Source of the DNA: Candidatus Helicobacter avicola | GTDB lineage: Bacteria > Campylobacterota > Campylobacteria > Campylobacterales > Helicobacteraceae | Direction of reading: 5' to 3' | DNA: 64,000 nucleotides | Assembly (NCBI GenBank): GCA_019112865.1 | Contig: DXIN01000038.1 | Span: 46,298-110,297 of the forward strand | In this document: piece by piece, positions 57,806-64,000 of the stretch | Numbering within the stretch: position 1 is the first letter of the stretch | Layout of the letters: the number at the start of each line of letters is the position of its first letter | Position numbers and translations under genes: made by a program | Notes under the pieces: model-generated | The model's database searches: none | What the model saw: only the letters and a program-made list of their open reading frames with translations | Told to the model about the DNA's origin: nothing

Positions 57806-59176
57806 TTATGGCTCCTTAGGGTTTTTGGTGTTTTTAGGTTTGGGTTGTGTGAGATATTCCTCACACTTGTATTTGTTAAGCATCACAATCTCATCATTGA
57901 TGTCAAAAATACTTTTTATTGCTTCAATAATTGGGTCAGAGTTGATACTCTCTCCTGCCTCTTTGATGCGTATTGTGGGCTTGTGTAGAAATGTATTAAA
58001 CGCATTGTGGAGGATTTTTTCGACATTGTGGCGATATTCACTTGGCAAAAAGCCTTTTTTGATTGCTTTTTCTAATTCTTTAAGGCTTGAATCTTTGGCT
58101 AATTCTCGCATATGCTTGATGATAGGATCGACACTTAGGGTTTGTAGCCATTTGAAAAATTCTTGTGTGCATTGCTCGACGATACCATAGCCATCTTTTG
58201 CCTTTTCTTCTCGCTGTTGCTTATTTTTGGTAATGATCTCTTCTAAATCATCGACTTTATAAATCTCAAGATTCTCTATTTTTACTTCTTCAATGTCGCG
58301 TGGCACAGCGAGATCAAACCACACGCGTCTGTGCGCACTTGGGCGAATCATCTCGGCGCTAATCACATTATGAGGCGCACCCGTGGCACTCACCAAGACA
58401 TCTGCGTGGTCTAAAATCTCTTGAAGTTTGCTAAATGGCACAATTTTCACCTTGCATCTTATTTCTTCTGGGAGATTTTCTAGGGTATTTTGGGCATTTC
58501 GGAGGTTGCGGTTTATGAGTGTGATCTGCACATCGTGCTTAGCTAAGTGTTTGAGTGCGAGGATTCCCATTTCGCCAGCACCCAACACGGCTATGTGCTT
58601 AGAATCTAAGCTTTCGCCGTATTGAGAAAATTTGAGTGTGAGCATATGGATTGCTGCTCCGGCTACCGAGGTATGGCTTGAGGAAATATCCACGCTATTA
58701 CGCACTCGCGCCGCACATTTAAACGCATAATGCACAAGACGCGTGATGTCTTTGCCACAGAGAAGATTCTCATAGGCAAATCTATAAGCGTCTTTGAGCT
58801 GTCCGGTGATTTGCGTCTCACCCACCACGAGGCTATCGAGGCTTGAAGCCACACTAAAGGTATGGTAGATAGCATACTGATTGAGTCGTATATCTGCCAA
58901 TGCTCTAAGCTGCTCCACGGGAATATGCTTACAATCCTCTAATTTGTGCAATATATATTCGCGTGCTGCTTTGGTATCTAGCGCGCTTGCATACACTTCC
59001 ACGCGATTGCAGGTAGAGAGTAGCATTGCTTCTTTAATCGCACTATGCTCACAAAGTGTGCGTAAAAATGTCAATTTTTCCTCATCTCCAAATGCTAACT
59101 TCTCACGCAAGGCAATATCAATGTGCTTGTGCGAAAAGCTTACTACGATGTATTGAATCTCTCGTTGTTCTTGCAT
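57806..59176 (-). CDS. hemA: Glutamyl-tRNA reductase
   Basis: 456 residues from the ATG overlapping the upstream stop (TGATG). Catalytic Cys in STCNRVEVYA, HTFSVASSLDSLVVGETQI and the NADPH fold VLGAGEMG are clear. First committed enzyme of tetrapyrrole synthesis from glutamyl-tRNA. The C-terminus is extended by a polar tail ending in repeated KPKNTKNPKEP. Directly precedes proS (no gap) and acts in the same pathway as hemC. Confidence 0.96.
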   Translation of the reverse strand: MQEQREIQYIVVSFSHKHIDIALREKLAFGDEEKLTFLRTLCEHSAIKEAMLLSTCNRVEVYASALDTKAAREYILHKLEDCKHIPVEQLRALADIRLNQYAIYHTFSVASSLDSLVVGETQITGQLKDAYRFAYENLLCGKDITRLVHYAFKCAARVRNSVDISSSHTSVAGAAIHMLTLKFSQYGESLDSKHIAVLGAGEMGILALKHLAKHDVQITLINRNLRNAQNTLENLPEEIRCKVKIVPFSKLQEILDHADVLVSATGAPHNVISAEMIRPSAHRRVWFDLAVPRDIEEVKIENLEIYKVDDLEEIITKNKQQREEKAKDGYGIVEQCTQEFFKWLQTLSVDPIIKHMRELAKDSSLKELEKAIKKGFLPSEYRHNVEKILHNAFNTFLHKPTIRIKEAGESINSDPIIEAIKSIFDINDEIVMLNKYKCEEYLTQPKPKNTKNPKEP

Positions 59177-60108
59177 CAAAACTCTCTTTCTATCATATTT
59201 TGCACAATTTTGCTAAGCTGTGTGTTTCCCTCATCTTGTATAGAATCTAACGCGCTCAAGGCGTATTCACGCGCCTTGGCAATGCTATCTTGCACACAAT
59301 GATACATTTGCAAATGCTCTCTTAGCCATTGTTCTTGGGCTTGAGAGAGTGGTATGCCAAAGAGACTAAGCAGTTCGCGTCTTTGTGCTTCATTGGCACG
59401 TTCATAGAGATAGATATAGGGCAGTGTGCTTTTGCCCTCGCTCAAATCACTCATCGCGGGCTTGCCCAAAACCTCTGTGCTTTGGGTAATATCAAGCACA
59501 TCATCAATGATCTGAAAGGCAATGCCTAGATTATTCCCATACGCGCGGTATTTTTGTGAATCTAACCCAGCAAGGATAGCACCACACTCTGCGCTTGCAG
59601 CGATGAGCGCGGCAGTTTTTAGCTCACACATTTGCAGATACCGCATCTTGTTGGTATTAAAGCTTTGTGCCATAAACACATCTTCTATTTCTCCCACAGC
59701 AAGCCTACATACAGAATCCGATACACTTTTGGCGATAGCCCTCTCATACGCACTAAGCTCGAAAAATGCTTTGGCATAGAGCACATCGCCGAGCATAATG
59801 GCATTTTTGTTGCCAAAAAGTGCGTTGAGTGATGGGGATTTGCGTCTTGTGTGGGCGTTATCAATCACATCGTCATGGAGCAATGACGCACTTTGGATAA
59901 GTTCGATAATCGCACACAGCTTTAATGCCTCCTCACTTATCCCACTCACTGCTAGCAGTAGCTTAGAGCGCAGCATCTTGCCCTGACTTGTTTTGGCAAA
60001 AAGTTCATTGACAATTTCGTTGCGACAATCTGCGACAAATTGTTGCATAATGGCGATAATTTGTGTTTTTGCTCGCTCAAAATCTTGCATCTTTTCCCTT
60101 TGTGTCAT
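59176..60108 (-). CDS. Polyprenyl diphosphate synthase
   Basis: 310 residues. The two Asp-rich motifs of trans-prenyltransferases are LLHDDVIDNAHTRR (first) and FQIIDDVLDITQ (second). Makes long-chain prenyl diphosphates for menaquinone (octaprenyl class by analogy with the H. pylori gene in this position). ATG at 60108 overlaps the preceding stop (ATGA); an alternative ATG at 60090 with AAAGGG upstream is possible. Overlaps hemA by one base. Confidence 0.93.
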   Translation of the reverse strand: MTQREKMQDFERAKTQIIAIMQQFVADCRNEIVNELFAKTSQGKMLRSKLLLAVSGISEEALKLCAIIELIQSASLLHDDVIDNAHTRRKSPSLNALFGNKNAIMLGDVLYAKAFFELSAYERAIAKSVSDSVCRLAVGEIEDVFMAQSFNTNKMRYLQMCELKTAALIAASAECGAILAGLDSQKYRAYGNNLGIAFQIIDDVLDITQSTEVLGKPAMSDLSEGKSTLPYIYLYERANEAQRRELLSLFGIPLSQAQEQWLREHLQMYHCVQDSIAKAREYALSALDSIQDEGNTQLSKIVQNMIEREF

Positions 60109-60488
60109 AGATTTTCCTCACCTATACTCGCGCCCTCACCCTCTATATAGAGGCGTAAAAGTGCCTTTTTGTCCGCAAAGTCTTTAAAAAAAATGTGCAA
60201 TTTTGGTTTGTGCTCGGGATTGTCTCCTAGCCCTAGCGTAAAATCACTGCGCTGATAGTCTTTATACAAAATGACTTGATGATTGAAAGCATCGTAACGA
60301 ATATGCATCACTAATCCATAATTTTTATAGAGTGTCCAGCGCATCACAAGGGGTTTTTGGGCTTGGGCTAAAAACACCTTGGCGCGGTAGTTTTGTTCCT
60401 TGGCAAGTGTCAAATCCTTTTGCCACACCCACATAGGTTGTGCAGCTTGTGCAAAAGTCATTACCAACAAGACAAGCAGCCATCGCAT
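60105..60488 (-). CDS. Exported protein of unknown function (HP0241-like position)
   Basis: 127 residues from ATG overlapping the upstream stop (TGATG). Signal peptide 1-15 (hydrophobic, ending TFAQAAQ). Mature part is beta-rich with VWQKDLTLAKEQ and a closing GEGASIGEEN tail. I recognise no domain; the position between the DUF2018 gene and the prenyl synthase matches H. pylori as recalled. Confidence 0.75.
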   Translation of the reverse strand: MRWLLVLLVMTFAQAAQPMWVWQKDLTLAKEQNYRAKVFLAQAQKPLVMRWTLYKNYGLVMHIRYDAFNHQVILYKDYQRSDFTLGLGDNPEHKPKLHIFFKDFADKKALLRLYIEGEGASIGEENL

Positions 60489-60760
60489 CACTCATGGTTT
60501 CCTAAGATATTGCCCATAGATTCAATGGCTAGAGAATCTATAAGCTCGCGCACATTTTGCTTTTGCTCCTCATCAAGTGAGAGAGAAAATCTCTGCACCT
60601 CTGCGCTATCTATGCCCTTAGATTCTAAAAACAATTCATAGAGGCTAAGCATACCAAGCAAGCGTTCTAGCTCCATTTCTACAAGCGTGGGCGAGGCATT
60701 GCGGATAATCTCGTGCCATTTTTGTAGCGGCGATTTGCCAAACATCTCTAAATCCTGCAT
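60488..60760 (-). CDS. DUF2018 family small helical protein (HP0242-like)
   Basis: 90 residues, all helical, starting MQDLEMFGKSPLQKWHEII. Sequence and gene order correspond to H. pylori HP0242, a small dimer with an intertwined helical fold and unknown function. No signal peptide. Follows hisD with no gap on the minus strand. Confidence 0.8.
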   Translation of the reverse strand: MQDLEMFGKSPLQKWHEIIRNASPTLVEMELERLLGMLSLYELFLESKGIDSAEVQRFSLSLDEEQKQNVRELIDSLAIESMGNILGNHE

Positions 60761-62071
60761 TTACACTCCTTGTGATAAGTTTTTAAGCCGAGAAAGCACC
60801 GCCATTTTGTGTGCTTCTAAGCCCTCGGTATGCGCAAGAGTAGCACAAGATTGCCCAAGCTCACACATCGCCTCCTTGCTAAAATAAATAATCGAGCTTT
60901 TTTTCGTAAAATGCTCCACGCCCAGTGGCGAGAAAAACCGCGCACTTCCACCTGTGGGCAAGGTGTGGTTTGGACCAGCGAGATAATCCCCAATAGGCTC
61001 ACTTGCGTATTCGCCCAAAAAGATTGCGCCGGCATTTTTGATACGCGGGAGGAGGCTAAAGGCATTAGGGGTGAGAACCTCAAGGTGCTCGGGGGCGATT
61101 TTATTCATCAGTTCTATGCTCTCATCAAGGCTTTGTGTGTGGATAAACACACTGCGCTTTTGTATGCTTGTATTTGCAATATCTTTGCGTGAAAGCGTGG
61201 GGATAATACGCTCAATATGCGCAATAGCTTGGTTTATAAGCTCTCTATCATCACTAATGAGAATGGAGCTTGCCAACTCATCGTGTTCGGCTTGAGAGAG
61301 CAAATCCCACGCGATATATTCGGCGTTTGCTCCACTTTGAGCGATGATGCCAATCTCGCTAGGTCCAGCGATCATATCCACATTCACATCGCCAAAGACC
61401 ATTTTTTTCGCCGTGGCGACATAGATATTGCCCGGTCCGGTTATCACATCGACTTTTGGGAGATTGCGTGTCCCATACGCCATAAGCCCAATAGCACTCG
61501 CCCCACCGACTTTATACACTTCGCTAATCCCACACAGATACAAAGTCGCCAAAAGCAACTCATTTGGCTGATTTTGTGGCGTGGGTGTGCAGACGATGAT
61601 TTCCTCCACTCCTGCTACGATCGCTGGGATTGCATTCATCAAAAGCGAGCTAGGATAGGCTGCCTTGCCACCGGGTATGTAGAGTCCTGCACGTTGCACG
61701 GGTGTAACCCTTTGCCCAAGCATAGAGCCATTGGATTCTGTATGTATCCAAGTCTTTTCTTTTTGTTTGCTATGGAAGTCAAAAATGCGTTCATAGGCGA
61801 TATGTAGGGAGCCTTTGAGCTCTGGGTCAAGCGCCTCATAGGCTTTTTGGCAGTCTTTAGAATCTATACGCACACTCTCAAAATCACTTGGTTGCCACAT
61901 ATCAAAAGTAGCAATATGGCGCAATACCGCCACTTCACCTTCGTTTTTTATCTCGTTTAGAAGTTTTTGCACACTTGCACTCACCTGTGTGATGTCCATT
62001 TGTCCGCGTCCTAAAATCTCGGCAAATTTGTGCGAAAATCCCTCATCGCGTGTGTCTAGTATCTGTATCAT
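60761..62071 (-). CDS. hisD: Histidinol dehydrogenase
   Basis: 436 residues from the ATG giving MIQILDTRDEGF; a longer frame reaching 62131 is rejected on length. Zinc- and NAD-dependent, last two steps of histidine synthesis. Motifs: VQRAGLYIPGGKAAYPSSLLM (partly), SEIGIIAQ, AEHDELASS, and GPNHTLPTGGSARF. No other his gene is nearby, so the pathway is scattered here. Divergent from feoA. Confidence 0.95.
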   Translation of the reverse strand: MIQILDTRDEGFSHKFAEILGRGQMDITQVSASVQKLLNEIKNEGEVAVLRHIATFDMWQPSDFESVRIDSKDCQKAYEALDPELKGSLHIAYERIFDFHSKQKEKTWIHTESNGSMLGQRVTPVQRAGLYIPGGKAAYPSSLLMNAIPAIVAGVEEIIVCTPTPQNQPNELLLATLYLCGISEVYKVGGASAIGLMAYGTRNLPKVDVITGPGNIYVATAKKMVFGDVNVDMIAGPSEIGIIAQSGANAEYIAWDLLSQAEHDELASSILISDDRELINQAIAHIERIIPTLSRKDIANTSIQKRSVFIHTQSLDESIELMNKIAPEHLEVLTPNAFSLLPRIKNAGAIFLGEYASEPIGDYLAGPNHTLPTGGSARFFSPLGVEHFTKKSSIIYFSKEAMCELGQSCATLAHTEGLEAHKMAVLSRLKNLSQGV

Positions 62072-62169
62072 TTGACAAAAATTCCTTTGTGTTGTGAAAA
62101 ATTTTAGAAAAATTTGATTATAGCAAAACATTGCTTGTTTTTCTTAACCAGCTCATAAACATACTGCGC

Positions 62170-62175
62170 TATAAT
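62170..62175 (+). promoter_or_regulatory. Putative -10 box for feoA
   Basis: TATAAT about 97 bp upstream of the feoA ATG. The implied leader contains the dispersed repeat copy D. Confidence 0.45.
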
Positions 62176-62203
62176 GTCAGAGCTCTAAACATCGGTGATT
62201 GTG

Positions 62204-62260
62204 TAGAATCTACAACAACCAGCGATATTGCAGAATCTAAGCAATCTCAAGATTCTAAAG
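62204..62260 (+). repeat. Dispersed repeat, copy D (in the feoA leader)
   Basis: GTAGAATCTACAACAACCAG then CGATATTGCAGAATCTAAGC; 31 of 35 core bases match copy A. It ends 12 bp before the feoA start, in an open frame with feoA that lacks an obvious ribosome site. Confidence 0.8.
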
Positions 62261-62271
62261 AAAGGATACTT

Positions 62272-62532
62272 ATGACACTTTATGATTGTCCCAAAAACCA
62301 ACCTCACAAGGTGCTAGCAATCCACACTAAAGACGATGCGCTAAGAAATCGCCTCATAGCTATGGGGATTTGCCATGATAGCACGATTACATTATGCCAC
62401 AGCACACTCGCTAAAGCTACGCTTTGTGTGTTGGCTAATGACACACAAATCGCGTTGCGGGCAGAGGAAGCCAAAGAAATTGAAGTTTGTCCAATAGAGA
62501 ATCCAAAAATTACAAATTCCCCCTTGACTTAG
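62272..62532 (+). CDS. feoA: FeoA-family ferrous iron transport protein
   Basis: 86 residues from the ATG 5 bp after AAGGA; a frame open from 62131 extends upstream through the repeat but has no good start signal. SH3-like fold: TLYDCPKNQPHKVLAIH, LRNRLIAMGICHDSTITL, and LRAEEAKEIEVCP. FeoA assists FeoB in Fe2+ uptake. feoB is not adjacent. Confidence 0.85.
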   Translation: MTLYDCPKNQPHKVLAIHTKDDALRNRLIAMGICHDSTITLCHSTLAKATLCVLANDTQIALRAEEAKEIEVCPIENPKITNSPLT

Positions 62533-62554
62533 AGTAGCTCTCATCTTTTATAAT
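62524..62554 (+). promoter_or_regulatory. Putative promoter for the alcohol dehydrogenase gene
   Basis: TTGACT at 62524-62529 and TATAAT at 62549-62554, spacing 19 bp, upstream of the ATG at 62586 and overlapping the end of feoA. AAGGAGG is 6 bp before the ATG. Confidence 0.5.
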
Positions 62555-62585
62555 TGCATGGTAATTTTACTTTTAAGGAGGCAAT

Positions 62586-63677
62586 ATGCTACTAGATTCA
62601 AACCTAAACGAAGCTAGAGAGGGCAAACGCATTACCGCTAAAGGCTATGCGGTGGCGCATAAAAGCGATACTTTCAAGCCCTTTGAGTTTTCCCGCCACG
62701 CTTTGGGTGAAAAGGACATCTTAATCGAGATTCTGTATGCGGGGATTTGTCATAGCGACATACATTCTGCGCGCAGTGAGTGGAAAGAGGGAATCTACCC
62801 TATGGTGCCAGGTCATGAGATAGCCGGCAAAGTCGTGGCCGTAGGGAGCAAGGTAAGCAAGTTCAAGCCCGGTGATTACGCTGGCGTGGGCTGTATGGTC
62901 AATAGCTGTGGAGAGTGTGAGGCGTGCAAGGCAAGCAATGAGCAGTATTGTGAGCGCGGTATGGTGGCGACTTATGACTGCTATGATTATTGGCATGATA
63001 ATGAGCCAACTTATGGTGGGTATTCCAACAACATCGTGGTGAGTGAGAAATTCGCCGTTACCGTGCCCAAGGACGCTCCACTAGAGAAAGTCGCTCCTTT
63101 GCTTTGTGCGGGGATTACCACTTATGCGCCGCTAAAATTTAGCAAAGTCAAAAAGGGCGATAAGGTCGCTGTGGCAGGCTTTGGGGGATTAGGTATGATG
63201 GCGGTAAAATACGCAAAGCAAATGGGCGCAGAAGTCTATGTCTTTGCCCGCAATAAGAAAAAAGAGCAAGACGCACTAGCAATGGGCGCAAAAAAGCTTT
63301 ATGATAGCACAGATTCTAAGGCGGTGGCGGAGCGATTTGACTTAATCATCTCAACAATCCCCACGCCCTACAACATAGCAGATTATCTCAAGCTCCTAAA
63401 GCTAGGCGGGGAAATGGGCATAGTTGGGCTACCACCCACAGAGGTGGATCCCAAAATCGGCGCAGCGGGGCTAATCTTTAACGCACACAAAAAAGTCTAT
63501 GGCTCACTCATTGGCGGTATGAAAGAGACACAAGAAATGCTAGATTTCTCTTTGAAGCATAAAATCTATCCCGAGACAGAGATTATCGCTGCACACCAAA
63601 TCAATGAGGCTTATGAGAATCTCACCACGGGCAAGGCAAAATTCCGCTATGTGATTGATATGAAGACTTTGGAGTAG
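62586..63677 (+). CDS. Zinc-dependent NAD(P) alcohol dehydrogenase (CAD/YahK-like)
   Basis: 363 residues, medium-chain reductase. Catalytic zinc site CHSD...GHE (YAGICHSDIH, VPGHEIAGK), structural zinc Cys set CGECEACKASNEQYC, and Rossmann GFGGLGMMAVKYAKQ. The family reduces aldehydes (cinnamyl-type and others), and the H. pylori homologue is an NADPH aldehyde reductase. Length is usual. Last complete large gene of the window. Confidence 0.92.
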   Translation: MLLDSNLNEAREGKRITAKGYAVAHKSDTFKPFEFSRHALGEKDILIEILYAGICHSDIHSARSEWKEGIYPMVPGHEIAGKVVAVGSKVSKFKPGDYAGVGCMVNSCGECEACKASNEQYCERGMVATYDCYDYWHDNEPTYGGYSNNIVVSEKFAVTVPKDAPLEKVAPLLCAGITTYAPLKFSKVKKGDKVAVAGFGGLGMMAVKYAKQMGAEVYVFARNKKKEQDALAMGAKKLYDSTDSKAVAERFDLIISTIPTPYNIADYLKLLKLGGEMGIVGLPPTEVDPKIGAAGLIFNAHKKVYGSLIGGMKETQEMLDFSLKHKIYPETEIIAAHQINEAYENLTTGKAKFRYVIDMKTLE

Positions 63678-63784
63678 GGAGATTTAGGGGACTTCATAGA
63701 GAGGGTGAGGATTTATCCTTGTTTTCTTTAGTCTTTTATGGGGTGAGATTGCAATATTTGAGCAATTCTGTGGATTTTAGTATT

Positions 63785-63815
63785 ACACAGAATCTGTGCT
63801 ATGCAGATTCTGTGT
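63785..63815. terminator. Perfect 12 bp hairpin between the alcohol dehydrogenase and the small ORF
   Basis: ACACAGAATCTG / TGCTATG / CAGATTCTGTGT: 12 bp stem, 7-base loop, built on the AGAATCT motif. It lies between converging genes. No T run follows on either side, so factor-independent termination is uncertain. Confidence 0.45.
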
Positions 63816-63827
63816 GCCCCGCAATGC

Positions 63828-63920
63828 CTATTTACCCTTTGGGGTGTTACCACGACCACCGCCAGATGGATTACCTGTCGTGCTTGGGTAGTTTGGATTA
63901 GTATTACCTTTTCCAGACAT
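63828..63920 (-). CDS. Small 30-residue Gly/Asn/Pro-rich protein
   Basis: ATG with a strong AAGGAGGAAGCC just upstream. The peptide begins MSGKGNTNPNYPSTTGNPSG and ends with GGGRGNTPKGK: no Cys, no hydrophobic stretch, seven or more Gly, basic. I do not know a function. The ideal ribosome site and clean stop argue for a real gene; nothing else is encoded in 63678-64000. A T14 run lies 63 bp upstream. Confidence 0.6.
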   Translation of the reverse strand: MSGKGNTNPNYPSTTGNPSGGGRGNTPKGK

Positions 63921-63982
63921 GGCTTCCTCCTTAATTGAAAGAAATTTATGAAATTGCAGTAATCTGCACGAAGCATTATGCG

Positions 63983-63996
63983 TTTTTTTTTTTTTT
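63983..63996 (-). repeat. T14 homopolymer (A14 on the coding strand) upstream of the small ORF
   Basis: Fourteen T followed by GTTT at the window end. On the minus strand it is an A tract upstream of the 30-residue gene, a position where H. pylori promoters have length-variable poly-A/T tracts (established for sabA-type genes). Confidence 0.7.
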
Positions 63997-64000
63997 GTTT

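Noticed and set aside
63719..63901. 60-codon plus-strand frame after the alcohol dehydrogenase
   Set aside because: It is antisense to the well-supported 30-residue small ORF and lacks a ribosome site.

Overview
This window looks like the chromosome of a Helicobacter, most likely an enterohepatic one. Supports are the gene content (HcpA-like Sel1 cysteine-repeat protein, IceA1/NlaIII-like restriction enzyme with its HpyI-type methylase, Helicobacter-type outer membrane protein, small DUF2018 protein) and gene orders that match, from memory, H. pylori blocks: rpoZ-spoT-tyrS-nmo-amiA, parA-parB-atpF'FHAGDC-exbB-exbD-tolA-like, and hemC-proS-hemA-polyprenyl synthase-HP0241/HP0242-like. I cannot fix the species from sequence alone.

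Layout. 1-4.6 kb: tail of an NlpC/P60 protein, a znuABC-type metal importer, two small envelope proteins, and a GT10 (fucosyltransferase-like) gene split at a C9 tract. 4.6-16.1 kb, mostly minus strand: two tRNA-Leu genes, atpE, bacteriohemerythrin, two-subunit class I fumarase, an MHS-family symporter (plus strand), moaC, cmoA, an HD-domain protein, a small lipoprotein, an outer membrane protein, and the ffh-rpsP-khpA-rimM-trmD-rplS operon. 16.3-32.2 kb: a PerR-like regulator, moeA, a universal stress protein, an MFS efflux protein and ilvA bracketed by copies of a dispersed repeat, then rpoZ-spoT-tyrS-nmo-amiA, a membrane protein, an Hcp-like protein, a Na/Pi cotransporter and a YeiH-like exporter. 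32.2-43.1 kb, minus strand: tolA-like/exbD/exbB, the F1 and stator ATP synthase genes, parBA, birA and a nitrilase-fold protein. 43.2-47.8 kb: purB followed without gap by one restriction enzyme and three DNA methyltransferases. 47.8-52.2 kb: a surface-modification locus with a TylF-like methyltransferase, an asparagine-synthase-like amidotransferase and a membrane protein, all carrying G9/C9 tracts. 52.3-64 kb: gyrA, hemC-proS-hemA-ispB and small genes, hisD, feoA, a zinc alcohol dehydrogenase and a 30-residue small ORF.

How they work together. Most of the window is core metabolism and information processing: proton-coupled ATP synthesis, early heme synthesis, stringent response, translation and secretion. 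The variable layer is cell-surface glycan and DNA modification. Four mononucleotide tracts of exactly nine G or C lie in or beside glycan genes. Three of them leave the gene out of frame in this sequence, so the surface state recorded here is largely OFF. This reads as a phase-variation module.

Most unusual signal. A dispersed repeat of about 35 to 110 bp, with a core close to GAATCTA / CAACCAGCGATATT / AGAATCTAA, occurs at six places. In four cases it lies directly at or just after the 3' end of a gene in that gene's orientation; once it is read as the C-terminus of proS, and one copy (at feoA) lies in an open frame of the same phase. Related AGATTCTA-rich sequence makes up an in-frame Ser/Asp/Lys-rich insertion in purB, and proS has a separate in-frame insertion built around a 44 bp perfect repeat. 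Window-wide, AGATTCTA/TAGAATCT is conspicuously frequent. I know of no described family for this element.
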